The notes beneath the pieces are model-generated. The model was not told where the DNA came from, made no database searches, and worked only from the letters and a program-made list of their open reading frames with translations. A DNA stretch of 25,185 bases from CAZVRZ01 sp964629965 (GTDB lineage Bacteria > Chloroflexota > Anaerolineae > Anaerolineales > UBA4823), in the NCBI GenBank assembly GCA_964629965.1, contig CAZVRZ010000079.1, positions 1 to 25,185 on the forward strand, in the 5' to 3' direction. Below, piece after piece: positions 1 through 6,878 of this stretch. Numbering within the stretch: position 1 is the stretch's first letter; the number at the start of each line of letters is the position of its first letter. A program made the translations under genes and the position numbers.

Positions 1-65
1 TTTTTGATGTTTTTCAGCCGGTTGGCTCTACCCTTTGCCTTTTTTCAACACCCTCTGATGAGTTT

Positions 66-1091
66 TTACAATACCGCCAGGATCCGGTGAGTGACCTGGG
101 CTGTGTTGGCTGAGCCGCCCAGGTCACGAGTGAGCACGCCGGCGCGCAAACATTCCAGCACGGCCTGGCGCAGCCGGGCTGCAGCCTGGAGCTGTCCGAT
201 ATGCTCCAGCAGCATGACGGAAGAAAGTAAAGCGCCCACCGGGTTGGCAATTCCCTGCCCGGCAATATCGGGGGCAGAGCCATGAACCGGCTCGAACACG
301 GCAATATGCTCGCCAAGGTTGGCAGAAGGAGCAACACCCAGCCCGCCGATCAATGCACTGGCCTCATCAGAAAGGATATCACCAAACAAGTTGGTAGTGA
401 CGATCACATCGAAATTCTGTGGGTCACGCACCAGGCGCATTGCCATCGCATCCACCAGCATCTCTTGAACCGTCAGTTCAGGATATTGCGCAGCCACCTT
501 CAGGCAGGTTTCGCGAAATAAGCCATCGGTCAGCTTGAGCACATTGGCCTTGTGGACAACGGTAAGCACAGCGCGCTGCCCGGCAGCCAGGCGGCGACGA
601 GCCGCCTCACAAGCAACCTGGGCAATCCGCTGCGAGCCGCGAATCGTGATCAGGCGTTCGGCAATGGCTGTATCGTTTTCCCGGCGCTCGCGGCCGGAAT
701 ATAAGCCTTCTGTGTTTTCGCGCACAATGAGCAGATCGAGGTCCGGGCGAGAGAAATCACCCGGCAGCGAATAGCAAGGGCGCAGGTTGGCGTAAAGATC
801 AAAGGCTTTACGCAGCGCGAGGATTGGGCTGCGATATCCCGCCACCACGGTGGAAGGCGATGAGGTGGCGCCAAACAAGGCAACACCCGCAGAAGCAACC
901 TCTGCCAGGGTTTCATCTGGAATGGCATTGCCGGTCTTTTGAAAGTGTTCGAAACCAGCAGGCGCTTCCACAAAACGCAAGCCCAATCCCAGGGCAGCCA
1001 GGACCTCGGCAGCAGCGGGAATCACTTCTTTACCAACGCCATCACCGGCGATCAGGCAGATCGTTTGCGGAGCTTGCTTTACGTTTGTCAT
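66..1091 (-). CDS. Homoisocitrate dehydrogenase (isocitrate/isopropylmalate dehydrogenase family)
   Basis: This 341-residue protein belongs to the beta-decarboxylating dehydrogenase family, which includes isocitrate, isopropylmalate and homoisocitrate dehydrogenases. Visible family signatures are the N-terminal GDGVGKEV segment, RSPILALRKAFDLYANLRP in the substrate region, IVRENTEGLYSG near residues 122-133, the VVHKANVLK lysine segment, the NLFGDILSDEASALIGGLG block holding the metal-binding aspartates, and EPVHGSAPDIAGQGIANP in the cofactor region. The expected reaction is NAD-dependent oxidative decarboxylation of homoisocitrate to 2-oxoadipate in the cytosol. Sequence alone does not separate it cleanly from isopropylmalate dehydrogenase (LeuB). 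The call rests on position: it is the last gene of an operon with homocitrate synthase, homoaconitase, lysW and lysX, starting 9 nt after the small homoaconitase subunit. The ATG start fits the family N-terminus. A bifunctional isocitrate/homoisocitrate enzyme is possible. Confidence 0.88.
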   Translation of the reverse strand: MTNVKQAPQTICLIAGDGVGKEVIPAAAEVLAALGLGLRFVEAPAGFEHFQKTGNAIPDETLAEVASAGVALFGATSSPSTVVAGYRSPILALRKAFDLYANLRPCYSLPGDFSRPDLDLLIVRENTEGLYSGRERRENDTAIAERLITIRGSQRIAQVACEAARRRLAAGQRAVLTVVHKANVLKLTDGLFRETCLKVAAQYPELTVQEMLVDAMAMRLVRDPQNFDVIVTTNLFGDILSDEASALIGGLGVAPSANLGEHIAVFEPVHGSAPDIAGQGIANPVGALLSSVMLLEHIGQLQAAARLRQAVLECLRAGVLTRDLGGSANTAQVTHRILAVL

Positions 1092-1100
1092 AAAAACCTC

Positions 1101-1646
1101 TCAATCGGATAAAGAAACTGCATCCTGGCAGGTGATACCCAGTTTTTGGCGCACGTATGGCACCAACCCACCTGCGGCCAGGATCGCCAGGGCAGTCGGA
1201 GATAGAGGCGGGAAGGAGAAGCGGCTGCCTTTGAGGCGGATCAGGCTGGCGTCCAGGTCGATCTCGAGCTGGTCGCCTGTTTCTGCCGCCTCAACGGCTG
1301 CGGGGCAGGTCAGCAGCAGCAGGCCCTGGTTAATGCCATTGCGAAAATAGATGCGGGCAAAAGATTTGGCGATCACCGCGGCGACTTGGCGGTATTTCAG
1401 GCAGGTTACGGCCTGCTCACGAGAGCTGCCGTTGCCCCAATTACGCCCCGCCACAATAATATCGCCGGGAGCAGCCATGGCAGCAAACTGTGGATCCAGG
1501 TCTTCGAGGGCATGAGCAGCGATCTCAGCCGGTTCGCGCAGCGTGTACGTATATTTGCCGGGGAAGATGATATCAGTATTGATGCCATCGCCATATTTCC
1601 AGACTTTTCCCTGGCAGACAGGTCTCAAGATGGATGAAGCATTCAT
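1101..1646 (-). CDS. lysU: Homoaconitase small subunit (LysU/LeuD-like)
   Basis: This 181-residue protein is the swivel-domain small subunit of a two-subunit aconitase-superfamily hydratase. It shows the early GDGINTDIIFPGKYTY segment and the family signature GRNWGNGSSREQAV at about residues 67-80, followed by AVIAKSFARIYFRNGINQGLL. The partner is the large subunit encoded just upstream. Start and stop overlap as ATGA (1643-1646), so translation is probably coupled and the subunits are made in equal amounts. Together they should isomerise homocitrate to homoisocitrate through homoaconitate. LeuD of isopropylmalate isomerase has the same fold and could be confused with it. The operon, with homocitrate synthase and LysW/LysX, favours the lysine role. 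Confidence 0.87.
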   Translation of the reverse strand: MNASSILRPVCQGKVWKYGDGINTDIIFPGKYTYTLREPAEIAAHALEDLDPQFAAMAAPGDIIVAGRNWGNGSSREQAVTCLKYRQVAAVIAKSFARIYFRNGINQGLLLLTCPAAVEAAETGDQLEIDLDASLIRLKGSRFSFPPLSPTALAILAAGGLVPYVRQKLGITCQDAVSLSD

Positions 1647-2956
1647 ACGATGATCTCCGATCCCGACATCACCTGGCGCGGGTCGGTGATGCAGCCTGTC
1701 AGGGCGCTGGCAGCCACCGTAGCAGGGCTGGCCAGGTAGATTTCAGCTTCCGGCTGGCCCATGCGGCCTTTGAAGTTACGATTGGCAGTCGAGAGGCATA
1801 CTTCTCCCGGCGCAAGAATGCCCAGGTGATTTCCCATGCAAGGCCCGCAGCCCGGCACTCCGATCACGGCGCCGGCTTCTACCAGGGACTGGATGTAACC
1901 AAGCTGCATGGCAGCGGCCAGGATTTTTGAGGAGGCAGGGATGACAATCAGCCGTACTCCGGCTGCCACACTCTGCCCACGCAAGACCTGGGCTGCCAAA
2001 GCCAGGTCTTCCAGGCGGCCATTGGTGCAAGCGCCGATGAAAGCCTGGTGGATCGGCCTCCCCTGAAAGGCAGCAACCGGCGCACTGGCATCGACGCGAT
2101 GCGGAGCCGAAATCATCGGTGGGATGGTAAGACTATCAAAGGTGTGGCAGGCGGTGTAACTGGCATCGGCGTCAGGGTACAAGGCAGCTGCCTCGATCTG
2201 GCGCTTGAGATGAGGTACCTCACCGGCCTGGCAAGCTCTTTTTTGAGCCAGGAAAGTAAACACGGCCTCATTGGGCGGCAGATAAGCATTCTTGACGCCC
2301 AACTCGGCCATCATGTTGGGAATTACCATGCGACTATCCAAGCTGAGTTCATCGATGGCCTGCCCCTGCCATTCGACCGATTGGTACAGCCCGCCTTCCG
2401 CGCCGAGTTGGCCGATCACGTACAGGCAGACATCCTTGGCTGTAACGCCAGGTTGTAATGATCCCGAGAGGGTGATTTGCATGCTTTCGGGAACGCGCAG
2501 CCACAACTCGCCCGTGGCCCACAATACGGCTGCTTCGGTGCGCCCGATCCCGGCGCCATAGGCGCCCATCCAACCATAATGGGTGGTGTGGGAATCGGAG
2601 CCGAGGATGAGCTGACCGGGCAAAATCACCGCTTCTTCACTCAAAACCTGGTGGCACACGCCACGTCCAACATCATAGAAATGACGCACGCCGTGTTCAC
2701 GAACGAAGAGGCGAATTTCAGCATGGTTTTGGGCATGTTGGGGCGTTGGCGCTGGCGCGGCATGATCCAACACGATGGCAATCCGGTCTGGAATGGCGAG
2801 GCGTTCAACGCCAATGGAACGGAAGATGCGCGCGATTGCAGCTGTATTATCATGCGACATGACAATATCAGGGCGGGCATCGATCACCTGGCCCGCCGTG
2901 ACACTTGCCAACCCAGCCGCACGCGCCAAAGCTTTTTCAGCGAAGGTGAATCCCAT
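1643..2956 (-). CDS. lysT: Homoaconitase large subunit (LysT/LeuC-like), 4Fe-4S enzyme
   Basis: The 437-residue large subunit of a heterodimeric aconitase-family hydratase begins MGFTFAEKALARAAG, the usual start of this group. Motifs include GSDSHTTHYGWMGAYGAGIGRTEAA, and the three cysteines expected to hold the 4Fe-4S cluster in FIGACTNGRLEDL and GVPGCGPCMGNH. I chose the ATG at 2956 because AGAGGG lies just upstream and the protein then starts where the family does. The frame stays open to 3004, but the extra residues look non-homologous. The start lies inside the last 20 nt of the homocitrate synthase gene and the stop overlaps the small-subunit start, so the genes are tightly coupled. The expected step is homocitrate to homoisocitrate, with LeuC as the alternative reading. 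Confidence 0.88.
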   Translation of the reverse strand: MGFTFAEKALARAAGLASVTAGQVIDARPDIVMSHDNTAAIARIFRSIGVERLAIPDRIAIVLDHAAPAPTPQHAQNHAEIRLFVREHGVRHFYDVGRGVCHQVLSEEAVILPGQLILGSDSHTTHYGWMGAYGAGIGRTEAAVLWATGELWLRVPESMQITLSGSLQPGVTAKDVCLYVIGQLGAEGGLYQSVEWQGQAIDELSLDSRMVIPNMMAELGVKNAYLPPNEAVFTFLAQKRACQAGEVPHLKRQIEAAALYPDADASYTACHTFDSLTIPPMISAPHRVDASAPVAAFQGRPIHQAFIGACTNGRLEDLALAAQVLRGQSVAAGVRLIVIPASSKILAAAMQLGYIQSLVEAGAVIGVPGCGPCMGNHLGILAPGEVCLSTANRNFKGRMGQPEAEIYLASPATVAASALTGCITDPRQVMSGSEIIV

Positions 2957-4307
2957 GCGATCCCTCTGCCGGTGCGCCGCCATTGGCAAGCGGCTGATCA
3001 ACAACCCGAGCTGTTTCGGACGATGGGGCTTCGGAGGACGAATCCAGGCGTTGGATGATATGGCTGCGCCTGGTTTCGGGCAGTGCTAACCTGGCCAGGC
3101 CAAACTGGTTTTCAGCAATATCAATCAAGATCTCTTCGGGCGATTCGCCGGGCGCCAGCGAGTAGACGCGCTGTTTGAAAGTCGCTGTAATTTCCTTGGC
3201 CAGCGCCTCACCCAATTGGTAATAACGAATCTCTTTAAGGAAGTAATGGATGACGTTCCACCCGGAGAGCGGTCCCAGTAACATGTCGGTTTCACTGACA
3301 CCGAATTGATCCAGGGGATGGGCTTCGTAAGCAGAGGTTGAACGCAGCACCGCTTTCTGATGCACGCCGGCTGTGTGGGTGCGATTGGTCAGGCTGACCG
3401 GTTCTTTGGAGGGTACCAATTTTTTGAGTTTGTCTGCGACCAGCACATTGAGCGGGTATGAGCGGCGCAGGTGGTAGCCTTCCATAAAATCGTATTCCCG
3501 GTCAATATACAGGTTGAATAGCAAGGCCGTAATGGAGGTGATTCCCGAACGCTCTCCAATGCCCAAGACCGTGGTGTTAATGTAGCGCATCCCATTGCGG
3601 CAGGCTTCCAGGGCATTGACCAGTGAAAAGCCACGGTCATCGTGGAAGTGGCCCTCGAACTCCATGTCTGGGTAACGCCTGGTCAGGGCCTCCAGGCGGG
3701 CTATCACCTCTCCTGGGGTGGCAATACCTACCGTATCGGGGAAACCCAGGCGGCAAACAAACGGTGCAATCTCATCATACACCCGGAAAAGATCATTCAG
3801 GTCGGTACGGAAAGCATCCTCACCGGAGAAACGCAAGATCAAGTCCGGGTGGTTGCGGCGCACGTCTTCGATCAATGTGCGCGATTCTTTGATAATGGTG
3901 GGCAGGTCGCGCCCATGATTGAAAGACCGGCTTTCGTTGGAAGTACCAATATAGAAGTTCAGGCCGTCTGCGCCGGCTGCCAGGGCAGACTCTACATCTC
4001 GGGGATGACAGCGCACGTGAGTCAGCAAAAAGGTGTAACCTTTTTGCGTGATCAGGGCATCGCGCACGGCCTTCAAGGCAGCAAAGTCATCTTTTTCTTG
4101 TTGGCTGACAATGGGGGCAAAAACCTCGACAAACTTAACCCCGTAGAGGATCAGCGCCTGGAGGATATCTTCCTTATCAGAACGGGTGAAGAAATATTTA
4201 TGGTGGTCGTGCAGCAGGGAGGTTTGCTGTCCCTCTCGCAGGGTGGTATCAATGATCTCCAGCGGGCGGGGAATGTATTGGGAAAAACGGAAAGGCTCAG
4301 CGTCCAT
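2937..4307 (-). CDS. Homocitrate synthase (HMGL-like / LeuA family)
   Basis: This is a TIM-barrel acyl-CoA condensing enzyme of the LeuA/NifV/homocitrate synthase group. It has IIDTTLREGQQ near the N-terminus (metal and 2-oxo acid binding), the GHFHDDRGFSLVNALEA metal-binding HxH segment, and INTTVLGIGERSGITS (the GxGER(S/A)GN-type region). The reaction would be acetyl-CoA plus 2-oxoglutarate giving homocitrate, the committed step of the aminoadipate route. From the ATG at 4307 it is 456 residues, longer than the roughly 380-430 usual for homocitrate synthases. The extra is a C-terminal region ending in a low-complexity Ser/Ala/Gly-rich tail that overlaps the lysT start. A GTG at 4325 would add six residues. 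I prefer the ATG, with GGAG about 12 nt upstream, though that spacing is long. Re-citrate synthase or citramalate synthase are alternatives that the operon argues against. Confidence 0.85.
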   Translation of the reverse strand: MDAEPFRFSQYIPRPLEIIDTTLREGQQTSLLHDHHKYFFTRSDKEDILQALILYGVKFVEVFAPIVSQQEKDDFAALKAVRDALITQKGYTFLLTHVRCHPRDVESALAAGADGLNFYIGTSNESRSFNHGRDLPTIIKESRTLIEDVRRNHPDLILRFSGEDAFRTDLNDLFRVYDEIAPFVCRLGFPDTVGIATPGEVIARLEALTRRYPDMEFEGHFHDDRGFSLVNALEACRNGMRYINTTVLGIGERSGITSITALLFNLYIDREYDFMEGYHLRRSYPLNVLVADKLKKLVPSKEPVSLTNRTHTAGVHQKAVLRSTSAYEAHPLDQFGVSETDMLLGPLSGWNVIHYFLKEIRYYQLGEALAKEITATFKQRVYSLAPGESPEEILIDIAENQFGLARLALPETRRSHIIQRLDSSSEAPSSETARVVDQPLANGGAPAEGSHGIHLR

Positions 4308-4341
4308 GATCGTTTGGTACTCCACAATTCAAACTAAAGAA

Positions 4342-4374
4342 AGGCCCAGGGCAAACTCATATTCACCCGGGCCT
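4342..4374 (-). terminator. Intercistronic hairpin with T-rich tail between lysJ and homocitrate synthase
   Basis: On the minus strand AGGCCCGGG and CCCTGGGCCT can pair with one mismatch around a loop of about 14 nt, immediately followed by TTTCTTTAGTTT. The hairpin sits just after the lysJ stop and before the next gene. It has the form of an imperfect intrinsic terminator, so it may partly terminate transcription and lower expression of the distal genes, or protect the 3' end of the lysW-lysX-lysJ message. Confidence 0.5.
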
Positions 4375-4378
4375 GGAT

Positions 4379-5548
4379 TCATTCTGGCAGCGACTGGTTC
4401 AGAACCAACTCGACAGCATCGGCAACGTGCGCCAATTGCGCCTGGGTGATGACCAGAGGGGGCAGGAAACGCATGACCGTCAGGCCGGCCGGCAATGCCA
4501 ACACGCCCTGGGACATGAGCGCCTGTAAATAGGGGGTTACTTTTTGCTTCAACTCGATACCGACCATTAAACCCAGGCCGCGCACTTCGCGGATGAGCGG
4601 AGACTGGATGCGAGACAGGCGGGCCAGGAACCAGGTGCCCAGTTCGGCAGCTCGGTCGGCAAGCTCATTGTCTTCGATGTACTGGATGGCTGCCAGGGAG
4701 GCCGCACAAGCCAGAGGGTTGCCGCCGAAGGTAGAGCCATGCACCTGGGGAGGAAGCTGCCCGATGCGCTCGCCCATCAACGTGGCACCCATCGGAATAC
4801 CGCCGCCGATCGATTTTGCCAGGCAGAGCAGGTCCGGCTCCAGACCAGCATGTTGGCAGGCAAATAATTTTCCGGTGCGACCAAAGCCGGTTTGGATTTC
4901 ATCGATGATCAGCATTGCGCCGCGCTGGCGGCAGAGCTTTTGCGCGCCCTGTAAGAATTCGGGCGTTCCAGGCCGCACGCCGCCCTCTCCCTGCACGATC
5001 TCGAGCAGCACGGCAGCAGTTTGATCACTTATGGCCGCTTCCAGGGCGGCCAGGTCGTTGTAGGCCACATGTTTGAAACCCGGCACCAGCGGCTCGAAAG
5101 GCTCCCGGTACTTCTTTTCCCAGGTAGCCGAAAGCGCTCCCATCGTCCGCCCGTGAAAAGCGCGCATGGTGGCAACGATCTCGGTGCGCCCAGTCTTCAA
5201 GCGGGCAAACTTGATAGCAGCTTCGACGGCTTCAGTGCCAGAATTGCTTAGGAAAACCCGCTTCAAATTGCCGGGAGCGATACTGACCAGCTTTTCTACC
5301 AGGCGAGCGCGCTGGTCGTTGTAAAACATCTCGGGGCAAGTGATCAAGGTCTGTGCCTGCCGCGCGATGGCTTCTGCAACCGCAGGGTTGGCATGCCCAA
5401 TATTGCATGCTCCTTGCCCACCAACACAATCGATGTAGGCGTTTCCTTCGCTATCCCACAGAGTGGCTTCCTGGCCGCGCACGATTGCGATGGGACGTTT
5501 GGTGTATACCCCGGAAGTATATTGTGATTCAAGTTCCTGGATGGTCAT
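4379..5548 (-). CDS. lysJ: [LysW]-aminoadipate semialdehyde transaminase (LysJ/ArgD-like, class III PLP)
   Basis: This 389-residue protein is a class III PLP-dependent aminotransferase of the acetylornithine aminotransferase group. Signatures are FLSNSGTEAVEAAIKFAR (phosphate-binding), AFHGRTMGALSAT, LIIDEIQTGFGRTG with the cofactor-contacting Asp, and LLCLAKSIGGGIPMGA with the Schiff-base lysine. Length is typical. In a LysW pathway the enzyme transfers an amino group from glutamate to LysW-bound 2-aminoadipate semialdehyde, giving LysW-lysine. Homologues in arginine synthesis (ArgD) are very similar and some organisms use one enzyme for both pathways. The start lies 3 nt after the lysX stop, so the pair is clearly co-transcribed and lysX context supports the LysJ call. 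No kinase or reductase partner (LysZ, LysY) is in the window. Confidence 0.87.
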   Translation of the reverse strand: MTIQELESQYTSGVYTKRPIAIVRGQEATLWDSEGNAYIDCVGGQGACNIGHANPAVAEAIARQAQTLITCPEMFYNDQRARLVEKLVSIAPGNLKRVFLSNSGTEAVEAAIKFARLKTGRTEIVATMRAFHGRTMGALSATWEKKYREPFEPLVPGFKHVAYNDLAALEAAISDQTAAVLLEIVQGEGGVRPGTPEFLQGAQKLCRQRGAMLIIDEIQTGFGRTGKLFACQHAGLEPDLLCLAKSIGGGIPMGATLMGERIGQLPPQVHGSTFGGNPLACAASLAAIQYIEDNELADRAAELGTWFLARLSRIQSPLIREVRGLGLMVGIELKQKVTPYLQALMSQGVLALPAGLTVMRFLPPLVITQAQLAHVADAVELVLNQSLPE

Positions 5549-5551
5549 AAG

Positions 5552-6415
5552 TTACTCTCCACTATCATGGCGCCGGCCAACCGAAACCACGTAGTCCGCC
5601 ACTTTGCCGGCAATATCCACCCCGGTCAGTGGGACAGTGGTGTGGAATTCCATCGTATGGTTGACTTCGTTGATCAGCATGCCGCGTTGTTCATCTTCCA
5701 AGACATCGATTGCCAGCACCCCGCCGCCAACCGCTCGAGCAGTGGCCAAACACAGCTCGTTCAGCTCGGGCGTTACCGGGCAAACCGATCCCTGGCCGCC
5801 ACGGGCGGTGTTGGTGATCCAGTGTTGAGACGAGCGGTAGATGGCAACGATCGTTTCATCTCCAATGACAAAGGCGCGGATATCGCGTCCGGGTTTCTGG
5901 ATATATTCCTGGATGTAGAAGATGTTATGCTGGTAATTTCCCAGTACCTCACGGTGTTCCAAAACGGCTTCTGCCGCATCGCGATCATTGATCTTGGACA
6001 CCATGCGTCCCCAAGAACCCACCAGAGGTTTTAACACAACGGGGAAGCCCATTTCTTCCATAGCTTGCAAGGCGCTTTCAAGCGTGAAGGCCACGCGCAA
6101 GCCAGGCTGAGGGATATTGGCTTTCTTGAGGGCTGCCGAAGTGAGCAGCTTATCACCGCAAAGACTGGCGACAGAGGCCATATTGATGGTCGGGATTCCC
6201 CAGGCATTCAACACCTGGCAGGCATAGAGACCGCGCCCGTATGACAGGCTGCGTTCCAAAACGGCCGAATATGCCAGCCATTCCCTGGGTTGGTCCAGGT
6301 TGAAGCAGGCATCACGATCGTTAATCACTTCATAGGTTACGCTGCGCTGATTGAAAGCCTCAAACAACCACTTCTCCTCAACGCGCACGCGAGAGAGCAG
6401 GACACCTATTTTCAT
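5552..6415 (-). CDS. lysX: Alpha-aminoadipate--LysW ligase LysX (ATP-grasp, RimK family)
   Basis: This 287-residue ATP-grasp ligase resembles RimK/LysX. The N-terminal half starts MKIGVLLSRVRVEEKW, as LysX proteins commonly do. The ATP-grasp core shows FPVVLKPLVGSWGRMVSKI (ATP-binding lysine and glycine-rich loop), FYIQEYIQKPGRDIRAFVIGD, and the C-terminal metal-binding INEVNHTMEFHTT. It should ligate the amino group of 2-aminoadipate to the C-terminal Glu of LysW, protecting it for later steps. It follows lysW by 72 nt and is nearly contiguous with lysJ. A paralogue, ArgX, does the same for glutamate in arginine synthesis. The surrounding homocitrate and homoaconitase genes favour aminoadipate. 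I see no strong Shine-Dalgarno before this start. Confidence 0.92.
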   Translation of the reverse strand: MKIGVLLSRVRVEEKWLFEAFNQRSVTYEVINDRDACFNLDQPREWLAYSAVLERSLSYGRGLYACQVLNAWGIPTINMASVASLCGDKLLTSAALKKANIPQPGLRVAFTLESALQAMEEMGFPVVLKPLVGSWGRMVSKINDRDAAEAVLEHREVLGNYQHNIFYIQEYIQKPGRDIRAFVIGDETIVAIYRSSQHWITNTARGGQGSVCPVTPELNELCLATARAVGGGVLAIDVLEDEQRGMLINEVNHTMEFHTTVPLTGVDIAGKVADYVVSVGRRHDSGE

Positions 6416-6474
6416 TTTTGGTTGAAATTATGCAAAAGTCTGGAGAAGCACATCACGCTCTTCCCAGTTCTTTG

Positions 6475-6507
6475 GCGAAGATTGGAGCTACTCGCCCCAA
6501 TCTTCGC
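6475..6507 (-). promoter_or_regulatory. Stem-loop spanning the lysW stop codon
   Basis: A perfect 11-bp inverted repeat, GCGAAGATTGG and CCAATCTTCGC around an 11-nt spacer, covers the last codons of lysW (encoding the E-D-W end) and the first bases after its stop. No T-run follows on the minus strand, so it is not a simple terminator. An intercistronic stem here could stabilise or process the 3' end of a short lysW message, which would fit the need for more carrier protein than enzyme. That role is inferred. Confidence 0.6.
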
Positions 6508-6655
6508 TTTCCATGGGAGCCAGTTCCAGTTGTAACTCAGGAACGATCTCGATCACTTCCAGATCAACTCCACAATCAGGGCAAACAACGATTTCGTTTT
6601 TAACAGCATCGAAAAGCTCAATCATGGCGTCGCATTCAGGACAATTGGTGGACAT
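6488..6655 (-). CDS. lysW: Amino-group carrier protein LysW
   Basis: This 55-residue acidic protein has two CxxC pairs (Cys5/Cys8 and Cys25/Cys28) forming the expected zinc-binding beta knuckle, an Asp/Glu-rich second half, and the C-terminal sequence EDWGE, the LysW hallmark whose last Glu accepts 2-aminoadipate. The length matches known LysW proteins (about 54 residues). A clear AAGGAG lies 7 nt before the ATG. LysW is a cytosolic carrier that holds the substrate while kinase, reductase and transaminase act, so it identifies the whole operon as the LysW variant of the aminoadipate pathway. It is the first gene of the operon, directly after an apparent transcription attenuator. It is easily missed because of its size. 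Confidence 0.95.
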   Translation of the reverse strand: MSTNCPECDAMIELFDAVKNEIVVCPDCGVDLEVIEIVPELQLELAPMESEDWGE

Positions 6656-6672
6656 ATTATTTCTCCTTTGAC

Positions 6673-6707
6673 AAAAAAATTCGAGGGCCTCTGGTTGGAG
6701 GCCCTCG
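6673..6707 (-). terminator. Intrinsic terminator in the lysW leader
   Basis: On the minus strand a perfect 10-bp GC-rich stem (CGAGGGCCTC / GAGGCCCTCG, 6-nt loop) is followed by AATTTTTTT. It sits between the promoter at 6850-6878 and lysW, ending about 18 nt before the lysW start. Unless relieved by the competing upstream pairing, it should stop transcription before the operon. Confidence 0.8.
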
Positions 6708-6748
6708 GTTCATGCGATTAGATGTGCTGCCAGGCTGATACGCGCTGC

Positions 6749-6841
6749 TTATCTAATCCAAAAGTCCGAAGGCCTTTGAAAGCGCTTCGGGCAACGGGGA
6801 GAGCAAGGCAGTCGTTTGGTGAGAGTTGTCTGGACAAACAT
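6749..6841 (-). CDS. Possible 30-residue leader peptide upstream of lysW
   Basis: An ATG-started frame of 30 codons begins MFVQTTLTKR and ends DFWIR, with TAA inside the 5' arm of the second leader stem. It holds two Lys (AAA, AAG) and five Arg codons, and runs straight through the UUCG hairpin. The ATG falls about 2 nt after the predicted transcription start, so it would be nearly leaderless, with no Shine-Dalgarno. The position suits ribosome-mediated attenuation, but a frame this short could arise by chance, and Lys/Arg content is only moderately high. Confidence 0.2.
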   Translation of the reverse strand: MFVQTTLTKRLPCSPRCPKRFQRPSDFWIR

Positions 6842-6849
6842 TGGGTGCA

Positions 6850-6878
6850 ACTTTATCATATATTCATTTCACTGTCAA
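6850..6878 (-). promoter_or_regulatory. Sigma-A-type promoter of the lysW operon
   Basis: On the minus strand TTGACA (6873-6878, perfect -35) is separated by 17 bp from TAAAGT (6850-6855), preceded by TGA, an extended -10 feature. The -35 box overlaps the stop codon of the upstream LacI-family gene. Predicted transcription starts near 6843. Confidence 0.65.

Larger units (their letters stand above)
6656..6843 (-). promoter_or_regulatory. Structured 5' leader of the lysW operon with switchable terminator (attenuator or riboswitch candidate)
   Basis: The predicted RNA from about 6843 to the lysW start carries three elements. The first is a hairpin at 6757-6779 closed by a C(UUCG)G tetraloop. 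The second is an 8-bp stem, GATTAGAT with ATCTAATC, at 6716-6758. The third is the terminator hairpin at 6682-6707. The segment AGGCCUUCGG (6766-6775) in the first hairpin can instead pair over 10 bp (one G-U) with CCGAGGGCCU (6699-6708), which holds the 5' arm of the terminator. These mutually exclusive pairings are the architecture of transcription attenuation. I do not find the AGAGG(A/U)GC core of the lysine (L-box) riboswitch or the conserved T-box AGGGUGGNACCGCG. Confidence 0.6.

Noticed and set aside
1..65. Terminator after homoisocitrate dehydrogenase
   Set aside because: Only a 4-bp AGCC-GGTT-GGCT stem is present, and on the minus strand it is followed by A rather than T.
2477..3058. 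Plus-strand open frame of 193 codons opposite the homoaconitase large subunit
   Set aside because: Antisense shadow of a conserved enzyme; no homology or ribosome binding site seen.
3642..4337. Long plus-strand open frame (231 codons) opposite homocitrate synthase
   Set aside because: It is antisense to a clearly conserved gene, has no recognisable domain, and reflects the codon bias of the real gene.
6656..6843. Lysine riboswitch or T-box in the lysW leader
   Set aside because: The conserved AGAGG(A/U)GC core of the L-box and the T-box consensus are not present, although the attenuator form remains.
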